Of a DNA stretch of 17,296 nt, positions 1 to 6,242 are shown in pieces. The DNA lies in contig JBDTLH010000056.1 in NCBI GenBank assembly GCA_039934875.1, positions 1 to 17,296 of the forward strand. Reading direction: 5' to 3'. The stretch comes from JBDTLH01 sp039934875. GTDB lineage: Bacteria; Acidobacteriota; Terriglobia; Terriglobales; Acidobacteriaceae. Under the pieces are notes generated by a model, which did no database searches, had not been told where the DNA came from, and saw only the letters and a list, made by a program, of their open reading frames with translations. How positions within the stretch are numbered: position 1 is the first letter of the stretch; each line of letters starts with the position of its first letter. The translations under genes and the position numbers were made by a program.

Positions 1-889
1 GGAGATCTTCGGCAAGGAGCCGCATAAGGGAGTGAATCCGGATGAAGTCGTCGCGATTGGCGCGGCGGTGCAGGCGGGCGTGCTCTCGGGCGATGTGAAA
101 GACCTGCTGCTGCTCGATGTGACTCCGCTGACGTTGTCGATTGAGACGATGGGCGGAGTGGCGACGGGGATGATCCAGCGCAACACCACCATTCCGACCA
201 AGAAGTCGGAGAAGTTCTCGACGGCCGCGGACAACCAGAGCTCGGTCGAGATCCACATCATGCAGGGCGAGCGGCAGATGGCAAACGGCAACCGCACACT
301 GGGCAAGTTCCATTTGGATGGGATTCCGCCGGCCCCCCGCGGCGTGCCGCAGATTGAAGTGACGTTCGATATCGACGCGAACGGCATCCTCAACGTGCAC
401 GCGAAGGACCTGGGCACCGGCAAGGACCAGAAGATCACCATCACCTCCTCTTCGGGATTGTCGAAGGATGAGGTGGAGAAGATGGCGAAGGACGCCGAAG
501 CCCACGCCGGGGAAGATAAAGAGCGTCGCGACCAGATCGAGGCCAAGAACCAGCTCGATTCGATGGTCTATAACATCGAGAAGATGTTGAAGGAATCGGG
601 CGATAAGATCTCGGGCAGCGAGAAGTCCGATGTCGAGTCGGCGGTGACGGATGCGAAGAAGGTGCTCGAAACCGGATCGACCAGCGAGCTGAACGAGGCG
701 CGCGAGAAGCTGACGGCAGCTTCGCACAAGCTGGCGGAGGCGATGTATAAGGCATCGTCGGCGGCGGGCGCGGCTTCGGGAGTGGATACGCCGGGGGCCG
801 GCGCTGCTCAACAAGAGCCCGAGGCCGGGACCAAGCCGGATGAGGGCGTGATCGATGCGGAGTATGTGGATGTGGAGCCGAAGAAGTAA
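1..889 (+). CDS. dnaK: Molecular chaperone DnaK (Hsp70), 3' part
   Basis: The gene enters from the left edge; the frame is already open from base 2, so the GTG at 32 is an internal Val codon. About 295 C-terminal residues are visible. They begin with the end of the ATPase domain (FGKEPHKGVNPDEVVAIGAA), continue through the interdomain linker LLLLDVTPLTLS and the substrate-binding beta domain (TTIPTKKSEKFSTAADNQ, DIDANGILNVHAKD), and end in the helical lid with an Ala/Gly-rich tail and the usual acidic end (EGVIDAEYVDVEPKK). Known role: ATP-driven cytoplasmic folding chaperone working with DnaJ and GrpE. A strong hairpin terminator follows directly. dnaJ and an hspR-like gene lie about 1.5 and 3.6 kb downstream, so control by HspR at the unseen dnaK promoter is likely but inferred. 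Identity is certain from sequence. Confidence 0.97.
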   Translation, partial: EIFGKEPHKGVNPDEVVAIGAAVQAGVLSGDVKDLLLLDVTPLTLSIETMGGVATGMIQRNTTIPTKKSEKFSTAADNQSSVEIHIMQGERQMANGNRTLGKFHLDGIPPAPRGVPQIEVTFDIDANGILNVHAKDLGTGKDQKITITSSSGLSKDEVEKMAKDAEAHAGEDKERRDQIEAKNQLDSMVYNIEKMLKESGDKISGSEKSDVESAVTDAKKVLETGSTSELNEAREKLTAASHKLAEAMYKASSAAGAASGVDTPGAGAAQQEPEAGTKPDEGVIDAEYVDVEPKK

Positions 890-906
890 AGGGTAGTTGG
901 AAAAAG

Positions 907-936
907 AGGCGGGACACTCTTTGTCCCGCCTTTGTT
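907..936 (+). terminator. Rho-independent terminator after dnaK
   Basis: A perfect 10-bp GC-rich stem (AGGCGGGACA at 907-916 pairing with TGTCCCGCCT at 922-931) closes a 5-nt loop and is followed by TTGTT. An A-run precedes it. It begins 18 nt after the dnaK stop and would separate dnaK from the downstream genes. Confidence 0.85.
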
Positions 937-1023
937 CAAAGCGGTTCGGTTGACGAGGCTTCGGAGATTGAGTTTGCGGTCGCACGATGACATGGGTTGA
1001 GTAGAAAGACCAGAGGAGAGGAT

Positions 1024-1551
1024 ATGAGCCGTCCATTTAGTGCGGAGTTTGATTTGCTGCCGAGCAAGAAATATTTCGTTCGGTTGCGCAGCCAAGACGA
1101 AGACCAAGGTAAAGACGTGCAGGTTTTTGAGGGGGAGATCGATGAGAAGGCGGTACGGAAATTGTGCGCCGCTGCCGAGGTCGATGCCGCGGAGGTGGAT
1201 GAGATGCTGGGCGATGCCGCCGAAGGCGTAGTCGCTGATCTGGAATTCCCCGAAGGCAATGCCACGCTGACCAAGCTGGGCTTGAAAGACGTGAGCGAAC
1301 GCTTCCAGGCCTATCGCGTGGAGGTGGTGGAGGGCGCGGCGGCGTTACAGAAGAAGCTGGTGCAGGATGATATGGATGGCTATGATCCGCTGTTTATTAC
1401 CCAGTCAGACGCTTCCTATACGGTGACTTCGATCTTCATGGCGGATGAACTTGACGACTTTGACGATCTGGAAGATTTGGACGATTTGGAGTTGCTGGAT
1501 GAAGATGAAGATGAGGACGAAGAAGACGGGTCAGGCGCGTTGGAGCAGTAG
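1024..1551 (+). CDS. Hypothetical protein with strongly acidic C-terminal tail
   Basis: 175 aa, not recognised as a named family. I prefer the ATG at 1024 to the upstream in-frame GTG at 997 because GAGGAGAGG (1013-1021) is a strong ribosome binding site just before it. Residues 1-139 look like a compact soluble domain (SRPFSAEFDLLPSKKYFVRL near the start, then alternating hydrophobic and charged stretches). From about residue 140 the protein is almost only Asp, Glu and Leu (for example ELDDFDDLEDLDDLELL, then DEDEDEDEED). There is no signal peptide or membrane segment, so it is presumably cytoplasmic. It sits between dnaK and msrA in the chaperone cluster, which suggests a stress-related role, but that is inference from position only. 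Confidence 0.85.
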   Translation: MSRPFSAEFDLLPSKKYFVRLRSQDEDQGKDVQVFEGEIDEKAVRKLCAAAEVDAAEVDEMLGDAAEGVVADLEFPEGNATLTKLGLKDVSERFQAYRVEVVEGAAALQKKLVQDDMDGYDPLFITQSDASYTVTSIFMADELDDFDDLEDLDDLELLDEDEDEDEEDGSGALEQ

Positions 1552-1633
1552 GGATAACGGCGTTGCACAAAGAGCGCGGGCGGGCCCTCCACGCGACCAC
1601 CGACGAGCCGCCGGTGCCACGAAAGGAGTGAAC

Positions 1634-2095
1634 ATGAAGGCGACGTTTGGTGCAGGATGTTTTTGGGGAGTAGAGCAGCAGTTTCGCGCGATTGCCGGCG
1701 TGACGGATGCGGTAGTGGGATACGAGGGCGGGAAGCTGGAGAAGCCGACGTATCAGGACGTGTGCTCGGATGCGACCGGACATGCGGAGGTAGTGGAGTT
1801 GGATTTCGATCCCGAGCAGGTGAGCTATGACCAACTGCTGGATGCGTTTTTCGGGCTGCATAATCCCACGCAGATGAACCGGCAGGGGCCGGACGTTGGA
1901 ACACAGTACCGGTCGGCGATCTTCGTGCATGACGACTCGCAGAAAGAGGCGGCGGCAAAGGCGATCGAGCGGGCGCAGGAGAAGTTTGCGCGTCCTATTG
2001 TGACCAGGATCGAACCGGCAGGAACTTTCTGGCGAGCAGAGGATTATCACCAGCAATATCTGGCGAAGCGAGGATTGAGCAGTTGCCACGTATAA
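1634..2095 (+). CDS. msrA: Peptide methionine sulfoxide reductase A
   Basis: 153 aa. Reduces the S epimer of methionine sulfoxide in proteins, with thioredoxin as usual reductant. The catalytic motif GCFWG is at residues 8-12 (Cys9), followed by family landmarks VVGYEGG, PTYQDVCSD, GHAEVVELDFDP, LDAFFGLHNPTQMNRQGPD, GTQYRSAIF and EDYHQQYL. Cys151 near the C terminus (SSCHV) is in the place of a resolving cysteine. The ATG at 1634 is chosen because AAAGGAG (1622-1628) lies 5 nt upstream and the catalytic Cys is then near the N terminus, as in compact MsrAs; a GTG two codons earlier overlaps that site. It lies 82 nt after the acidic-tail gene and is probably part of the protein-repair cluster. 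No MsrB domain is fused. Confidence 0.95.
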   Translation: MKATFGAGCFWGVEQQFRAIAGVTDAVVGYEGGKLEKPTYQDVCSDATGHAEVVELDFDPEQVSYDQLLDAFFGLHNPTQMNRQGPDVGTQYRSAIFVHDDSQKEAAAKAIERAQEKFARPIVTRIEPAGTFWRAEDYHQQYLAKRGLSSCHV

Positions 2096-2165
2096 GGGAT
2101 TTGCAATTGAGTAATTTGTAATCGGGTAAAGCACGAGCCAGGGAAATGAAGAAAGTAGAAAGTTG

Positions 2166-2336
2166 ATGAAGCAATTCTTAATAGTTAAGGTAGATAAGAA
2201 CCGGACCGATCAGGTGGCGGAGTGGGTTCCTCTGCCGGGATTGTTTACGCAACAGGCGGCGGAGCAGTTGATTGAAAACGCGATGATGAACAATCCAGAG
2301 ACGATGTTGTTGATGCAAGAGGTGGGGGCGGCGTAA
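2166..2336 (+). CDS. Small hypothetical protein, 56 aa
   Basis: An open frame from ATG 2166 to TAA 2336 encodes 56 aa (MKQFLIVKVDKNRTDQVAEW... ending MLLMQEVGAA). The composition is protein-like: a beta-like N terminus, then an amphipathic helix-like stretch containing QQAAEQLIENAMM. I do not recognise the family. The codons show the GC-biased third positions of the neighbours (gtg, gcg, gag, ctg), but the ribosome binding site is weak (GAAAG about 5 nt upstream). It lies between msrA and dnaJ on the same strand. It could be a short conserved accessory protein of the chaperone cluster or a chance ORF. Confidence 0.5.
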   Translation: MKQFLIVKVDKNRTDQVAEWVPLPGLFTQQAAEQLIENAMMNNPETMLLMQEVGAA

Positions 2337-2340
2337 GGGC

Positions 2341-2413
2341 GTTGTCGAATTTGCGAATTGTCGAATCGGAAAATTTGAATTCGACAATTTGACAATCCAA
2401 CAATTCGACAATC
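2341..2413. repeat. AT-rich inverted/direct repeat cluster upstream of dnaJ
   Basis: The 9-mer TTGTCGAAT or its complement ATTCGACAA recurs through this stretch. A perfect 11-bp inverted pair, AATTGTCGAAT (2356-2366) and ATTCGACAATT (2379-2389), encloses a 12-nt loop. Further copies TTGTCGAAT (2342-2350) and AATTCGACAA (2402-2411) flank it, so longer alternative hairpins are possible. The right end abuts the dnaJ ribosome binding site. It is far more AT-rich than the surrounding genes. Confidence 0.75.
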
Positions 2414-2421
2414 AAAGGACT

Positions 2422-3687
2422 ATGGCAGTAACAGACAAGAAGGACTACTACCAAATACTGGGCGTGAAGAAAGACGCGTCGGCGGAGGAGATCCGCAAGG
2501 CGTTTCGCAAACTTGCGCGCAAGTACCATCCGGATGTAAATCCCGGCGATAAGCAGGCGGAGGCGAAGTTCAAGGAGCTCTCCGAGGCGAATGATGTATT
2601 GAGCGAACCCAAGAAGCGCAAGGTGTATGACCAGCTTGGCTTTTATTCCGACAACATCGATCCCGCACAGGCGGAGGCGTATGCGCGGGCGAGCGCGGGT
2701 GGATACGGTCCGGGGCGTGCATCATCCCAAGGGCAGGGCTTCGATGAGGATGCTTTTCGCCGTGCAGCCGCGCAACAGGGCGGAGGGGTCCCCTTCGATT
2801 TCAATTTCGATTTTTCGGATTTTGCGGGAGGCAAGCAGCAATCGCGGAGCGCGGGGACTGCGGGCAGCGGCGGCTTCCGCGATATATTCTCCAATATCTT
2901 CAGCGGCAGCGGACGGGGCAAACCGCAGCAAGGACCGGAACCGGGGACTGATCTTGAGTACGCACTGACGGTTGGCTTCTGGGAGGCGATTCGCGGGACG
3001 ACGAAGCGGCTGACGGTGCAGCGGCAGGAGATGTGTCCGGTATGCCACGGCACCGGCGAGGGCGTGGCGCAGAAGGAGCAGGTTTGTCCGGAGTGCCACG
3101 GCACCGGAGAGGTCGAGCAGCAGGGCGGACGGATGAAGTTCAAGTTGCAGTGTCCGCGATGCGGGGGGACGGGGGTGCTGGGATCGCAGTGCCCGCATTG
3201 CCACGGCGCGGGCGTGGTGACCCGCTCGGAGAACATCGAGTTTCGCATCAAGGCGGGGACGCGCGACGGCCAGCGGATACGGCTTCCCGGTAAAGGCAAT
3301 GCGGGGCAGCATGGCGGTCCGGCGGGCGACCTCTATATCGTGGTGAAAATTGAACCGCACCCGGTTTTTCAACGCGAGGGCGATGACATTCAGGTCACGG
3401 TGCCGGTAAGCGTAAGCGAATCCGCGCTGGGCGCGAAGATCGATGTGCCGACGATTGATGGACGCGCGCAGTTGAAGGTGCCTCCGGGGACGCAGAGCGG
3501 GCAGAAGTTGCGTTTACGGGAAAAAGGAGTAACCTCAGCATCGAATGCGGCAAAGCGCGGCGACCAGATCGTCAATATTAAAGTAGTGGTGCCGCAATTG
3601 AATGATGAGAGATCGCGCGAGATCATGCGCGAATTTTCAGCCTTGCATCCCGAGGATGTGAGGGCGGAGTTGTTCAAGGAAGTATAG
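2422..3687 (+). CDS. dnaJ: Chaperone protein DnaJ (Hsp40, class A)
   Basis: 421 aa, cytoplasmic co-chaperone that stimulates DnaK ATPase and delivers clients. The N-terminal J domain carries HPD at residues 36-38 (ARKYHPDVNPGD). A Gly/Phe-rich linker follows (residues about 80-165, with GGVPFDFNFDFSDFAGG). Four CxxCxGxG zinc repeats lie at about 205-264 (CPVCHGTG, CPECHGTG, CPRCGGTG, CPHCHGAG), then the C-terminal client-binding domains (GNAGQHGGPAGDLYIVV, TIDGRAQLKVPPGTQSG). All parts of a full class A DnaJ are present. The ATG at 2422 begins the typical DKKDYYQILGV start and has AAAGGA (2414-2419) close upstream. A longer in-frame extension from a TTG at 2389 would translate the inverted repeat and is rejected. 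The DinB-like gene and the hspR-like gene follow on the same strand. Confidence 0.96.
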   Translation: MAVTDKKDYYQILGVKKDASAEEIRKAFRKLARKYHPDVNPGDKQAEAKFKELSEANDVLSEPKKRKVYDQLGFYSDNIDPAQAEAYARASAGGYGPGRASSQGQGFDEDAFRRAAAQQGGGVPFDFNFDFSDFAGGKQQSRSAGTAGSGGFRDIFSNIFSGSGRGKPQQGPEPGTDLEYALTVGFWEAIRGTTKRLTVQRQEMCPVCHGTGEGVAQKEQVCPECHGTGEVEQQGGRMKFKLQCPRCGGTGVLGSQCPHCHGAGVVTRSENIEFRIKAGTRDGQRIRLPGKGNAGQHGGPAGDLYIVVKIEPHPVFQREGDDIQVTVPVSVSESALGAKIDVPTIDGRAQLKVPPGTQSGQKLRLREKGVTSASNAAKRGDQIVNIKVVVPQLNDERSREIMREFSALHPEDVRAELFKEV

Positions 3688-3698
3688 GAGGTTTACAG

Positions 3699-3729
3699 TT
3701 CACAATTTGTGGTGCACAGTGGTTATAAA
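3699..3729 (+). promoter_or_regulatory. Possible sigma70-type promoter before the DinB-like gene
   Basis: TTCACA (3699-3704) resembles a -35 box and TATAAA (3724-3729) a -10 box, each one base off consensus, with a 19-nt spacer, slightly long. They precede the DinB-like start by about 80 nt. A weak hairpin (CTTTGC 3743-3748 with GCAAAG 3758-3763) lies in the would-be leader. Sequence resemblance only. Confidence 0.3.
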
Positions 3730-3811
3730 TAGACTATGGCAGCTTTGCGGGCCGGGGGCAAAGAGCTGTGAAATTGTTAACCTTCAACCGTGAACCATGA
3801 GGAGAAAATCG

Positions 3812-4429
3812 ATGCGGAAGTTTTCGATGTATCTACTAGCGATGGCAATGGCGACGGGAATGGCGTTCGCGCAGACCGCCCCGGCGCAGAATAGTGATGC
3901 GAAGAAGGTGGAGCAGAAGCCGGCTGGCCCGCCTCCGACTCCGGTGGGCAGTATGGTCGAGCCCTCGAAGCTTTATGAGCGGGCGGTCGGCCAGGTGGAG
4001 AAGGAGTTTGTGTCGCTGGCCGAGGCGATGCCGGCGGACAAATACGACTTCGCTCCGACCACCGGCGAATTCAAGGGTGTGCGCACCTTCGGCGAGCAGG
4101 TGAAGCATGTCGCACAAGCCAATATGGCTTTTTACGGGGCGGTGCTGGGCCAGAAGGCCAGCGAAGAAGAGATGAAAGCGAGCGAAGCGCTGAAGGGCAA
4201 GGACCAGATCGTCGCCATGTTGAAAAAGAGCTTTGAGATGGGACATCAGGCGGCGGCGACAGTGAATGCACAGAACGCATTTCAGACGGTGCAGAGTCCG
4301 TTCGGCCCCGGTGGAGTGTCGCGCGCGGGCATGATGATGACGGCGGTGGCGCACGCCTTCGATCATTACGGACAGATGGTGGAATACGGACGCATGAATG
4401 GGATCGTGCCTCCGGCGAGTCAGCGGTAA
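3812..4429 (+). CDS. Exported DinB-like (YfiT/DinB superfamily) protein
   Basis: 205 aa from ATG 3812, preferred over ATG 3797 because AGGAG (3800-3804) lies 7 nt before it and would overlap the longer gene. Residues 1-20 form a signal peptide (KFSMYLLAMAMATGMAFA) with an AFA/QT cleavage site, so the protein should be exported. A Pro-rich linker follows, then a helical-bundle domain with DinB-type metal-binding His positions: His99 in GEQVKHVAQANMAF and His181/His185 in AVAHAFDHYGQMVEYGRM. DinB-like proteins form four-helix bundles; many bind a divalent metal and some use mycothiol or bacillithiol, but the substrate here is unknown. Placement between dnaJ and the hspR-like gene is unexpected for an exported protein. 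The family call is confident, the function is not. Confidence 0.8.
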   Translation: MRKFSMYLLAMAMATGMAFAQTAPAQNSDAKKVEQKPAGPPPTPVGSMVEPSKLYERAVGQVEKEFVSLAEAMPADKYDFAPTTGEFKGVRTFGEQVKHVAQANMAFYGAVLGQKASEEEMKASEALKGKDQIVAMLKKSFEMGHQAAATVNAQNAFQTVQSPFGPGGVSRAGMMMTAVAHAFDHYGQMVEYGRMNGIVPPASQR

Positions 4430-4435
4430 GAGCTA

Positions 4436-4480
4436 CCAGTCGCCAGCTACCAATTAAATCAATTGGCGTCTGGCGACTGG
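4436..4480. repeat. Long near-perfect hairpin between the DinB-like and hspR-like genes
   Basis: Two 20-nt arms (4436-4455 and 4461-4480) are complementary except for about three positions and enclose a 5-nt loop AAATC. The arms begin CCAGTCGCCAG and end CTGGCGACTGG. The left arm contains the complement of a motif found again at 8692-8706. The hairpin begins 7 nt after the DinB-like stop and ends 16 nt before the hspR-like ATG. There is no T-run, so it is not a standard terminator; it could be a mRNA processing or attenuating hairpin or a mobile intergenic repeat. Confidence 0.85.
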
Positions 4481-4495
4481 CGGCCAGTGACTACT

Positions 4496-4870
4496 ATGCC
4501 GACCAAACGAAAATCCAAAGGCGCATACATGATCTCGGCGGTGGCTGAGATGTATGGCATCCATCCGCAGACGCTGCGGCTCTATGAGCGGGAGGGGCTG
4601 CTTAAGCCGTCACGCACGGAAGGGAACACGCGCCTTTACACCGAAGAAGATTTGCAGCGCCTGGAATTTATTCTGACCCTAGCGCGCGACCTGGGAGTGA
4701 ATATCTCCGGCATCTCGATCATCCTGGAGATGCGCGCACGCATGGAAGAGATGAACAGTCAGATGTCGTTCATGATGAAAGATTTCGTCGCCTACGTGCA
4801 GCAGGAATTGGTACGGCGGCAAGGAACAAGTGAGTCCAGTGCGGCGATTGTGCCGTTTCGCAGTAAGTAG
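4496..4870 (+). CDS. hspR: MerR-family heat-shock regulator, HspR-like
   Basis: 124 aa DNA-binding protein. The N-terminal winged helix-turn-helix reads YMISAVAEMYGIHPQTLRLYEREGLLKPSRT followed by GNTRLYTEEDLQRLEFI, which matches HspR more closely than metal-sensing MerR proteins. The C-terminal part is a helix rich in Met and Glu (ISIILEMRARMEEMNSQMSF) and no Cys sensor cluster is present. In actinobacteria HspR represses the dnaK operon through HAIR operators, with DnaK as co-repressor; the same job is inferred here from the linked dnaK and dnaJ. The start is uncertain: ATG 4496 lacks a clear ribosome binding site and follows the large hairpin, while ATG 4529 (at MISAVAE) would still keep the HTH. 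No HAIR-like site is visible in this window. Confidence 0.85.
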   Translation: MPTKRKSKGAYMISAVAEMYGIHPQTLRLYEREGLLKPSRTEGNTRLYTEEDLQRLEFILTLARDLGVNISGISIILEMRARMEEMNSQMSFMMKDFVAYVQQELVRRQGTSESSAAIVPFRSK

Positions 4871-4983
4871 TCAAGTAAGTACTCAGGGTCAGGGCAGGGC
4901 TCCAATAGACCCGCAGAACCGAATTTCAGCCGAGGAGAGATTCTCAACCCGGCCGAATTATGACTACCGACTGCCGACTGCTC

Positions 4984-5181
4984 TTACGATTTCCCTAAGT
5001 GCTCATCATGCTCCGGCACATCTTTGCCGTTTATCGACATTATCGGTTTGCGATGGTTGTCCATGTCACCACTCGCGAAGATGGCGGTAGTGTCGGGCGG
5101 AAGATGGGCGGCGATATCGTGTTCAATCAGACCCAGGGACGAGATATCTTCCTGCGGACAGCGTGGCGTCGGATAGCGCAT
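4984..5181 (-). CDS. Possible small hypothetical protein, 65 aa
   Basis: On the minus strand an open frame runs from ATG 5181 to TAA 4984, with GAGGTG five to six nt before the start, a better ribosome binding site than that of the longer start at 5214. The product (MRYPTPRCPQEDISSLGLIE, later GKDVPEHDEHLGKS) is hydrophilic with a balanced composition, unlike a shadow ORF, and no gene lies opposite. I do not recognise the family and see no signal peptide or membrane helix. It is divergent from the deacetylase gene at 5259. The rest of 4871-5258 holds only short repeated words such as GACTACCGACTGCCGACTG near 4961. It may be real or a chance ORF. Confidence 0.45.
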   Translation of the reverse strand: MRYPTPRCPQEDISSLGLIEHDIAAHLPPDTTAIFASGDMDNHRKPIMSINGKDVPEHDEHLGKS

Positions 5182-5198
5182 GAGCACCTCTACAAAAA

Positions 5199-5257
5199 GG
5201 TTAGATGCCCACATACAGAGTCACAGGTTAAAAATCGAAGGCGACTAGAATCTAACC
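5199..5257. promoter_or_regulatory. Inverted repeat and possible promoter before the deacetylase gene
   Basis: GGTTAGA (5199-5205) and its exact complement TCTAACC (5251-5257) flank 45 nt between the divergent small ORF and the deacetylase gene. TAGAAT (5246-5251) is one base from the -10 consensus and ends 7 nt before the ATG, with no Shine-Dalgarno in between. If used, the mRNA would be leaderless. No good -35 box is visible. Confidence 0.3.
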
Positions 5258-5258
5258 C

Positions 5259-6242
5259 ATGTTGCCGTTTCAGCTCGTCTATAGCTCCGGATACGTTTTG
5301 CCCCTGGGCTCCCATGTCTTTCCCGGGGAGAAGTTTCGCCTCGTCCACGATCGTTTGGTGGAAACCGGAGTGGCTAGGGAAAGTGACTTTGTCGAACCTC
5401 AGCCCGCCAGCAATGATGACGTGCGGCTGGTGCATACACCCGAGTATGTGGACAAACTCATTCACGGCACGCTCAGCCCATTCGAGCAGTTGCAGCTTGA
5501 GATCCCGTGGACGGACGAGGTGCGCCGGGCGTTCTGGCTGATGGCGGGAGGCAGCATCTATGCGGCACAGCGGGCGTTGCGGGATGGCGTCTCGATCAGT
5601 CTGGGCGGCGGCTTTCATCACGCTCATGCGGACCACGGCGAGGGTTTTTGCGCGATCAATGATGTGGCGATTGCAATTCGGCGGGCGCAAAAGGACGGCG
5701 TGATTGAGCGCGCCATGGTGGTGGATTGCGACGTCCACCAGGGCAACGGCACGGCAGCGATATTTCCGCCGCAGCGCCGTGCGATGGCCTCCCTGCCCAG
5801 CGCGCAGCGGCATGGCGCGGCCGAAGATGAAATGGATGTGTTCACCATCTCATTGCACCAGGAGAGCAATTATCCCGCGCTAAAGCCGCAGAGTTCAATT
5901 GACGTGGACCTGCGCGACGGGGTGGAGGATACGGAGTATCTGGGCTGGCTGGAGCAGGCGATGAGTTCGGGTCTGCGCGCATTCCAACCCGACCTGCTCT
6001 GCTATGTAGCCGGCGCTGATCCTTACGGCAATGACCAGTTGGGCGGACTGAATTTAACCATGCAAGGATTGCAGCAGCGGGACGCGCTGGTGTTTCGCAT
6101 TGCCCGGTCAAAGGGGATCCCGGTGATGGTCACCTACGCTGGCGGATATGCGCGCGATGTTAGAGACACGGTGGCGATCCACTGCAATACCGTAGTGGCG
6201 GCGAGTGAAGTCTTCGCGCATCATGGCGCGAGCAGTTGTTGA
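5259..6242 (+). CDS. Histone deacetylase-family (class IV-like) zinc amidohydrolase
   Basis: 327 aa, arginase/deacetylase fold. Family members remove acetyl groups from lysine side chains or polyamines with a zinc ion. Visible active-site features: the His pair His120/His121 in GGGFHHAHADHGEGFCAIND, zinc ligands Asp158 and His160 in VVDCDVHQGNGT, zinc ligand Asp254 in GADPYGNDQLGGL, and the transition-state Tyr297 in YAGGY. The His-pair segment resembles HDAC11-like class IV enzymes. A stretch at about residues 168-192, between QGNGTA and DVFTISLH, is longer than I expect and rich in Ala, Arg and Gln. The ATG at 5259 has no clear ribosome binding site but begins at the usual family N terminus (LPFQLVYSSGY). 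The 3' end overlaps the convergent membrane-protein gene by 22 bp. The physiological substrate cannot be told. Confidence 0.9.
   Translation: MLPFQLVYSSGYVLPLGSHVFPGEKFRLVHDRLVETGVARESDFVEPQPASNDDVRLVHTPEYVDKLIHGTLSPFEQLQLEIPWTDEVRRAFWLMAGGSIYAAQRALRDGVSISLGGGFHHAHADHGEGFCAINDVAIAIRRAQKDGVIERAMVVDCDVHQGNGTAAIFPPQRRAMASLPSAQRHGAAEDEMDVFTISLHQESNYPALKPQSSIDVDLRDGVEDTEYLGWLEQAMSSGLRAFQPDLLCYVAGADPYGNDQLGGLNLTMQGLQQRDALVFRIARSKGIPVMVTYAGGYARDVRDTVAIHCNTVVAASEVFAHHGASSC

Noticed and set aside
441..917. 158-codon minus-strand ORF opposite dnaK
   Set aside because: Runs antisense to an unmistakable dnaK; Ser/Pro/Arg-rich composition is typical of a shadow of a GC-rich gene.
2389..2421. N-terminal extension of dnaJ from TTG 2389
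   Set aside because: It translates the intergenic inverted repeat, while ATG 2422 has AAAGGA and gives a standard DnaJ N terminus.
4868..4890. TCAAGTAAGTACTCAGG as a possible HAIR operator
   Set aside because: HAIR needs CTTGAGT and ACTCAAG spaced by 7; the halves here are in the wrong order and mismatched.
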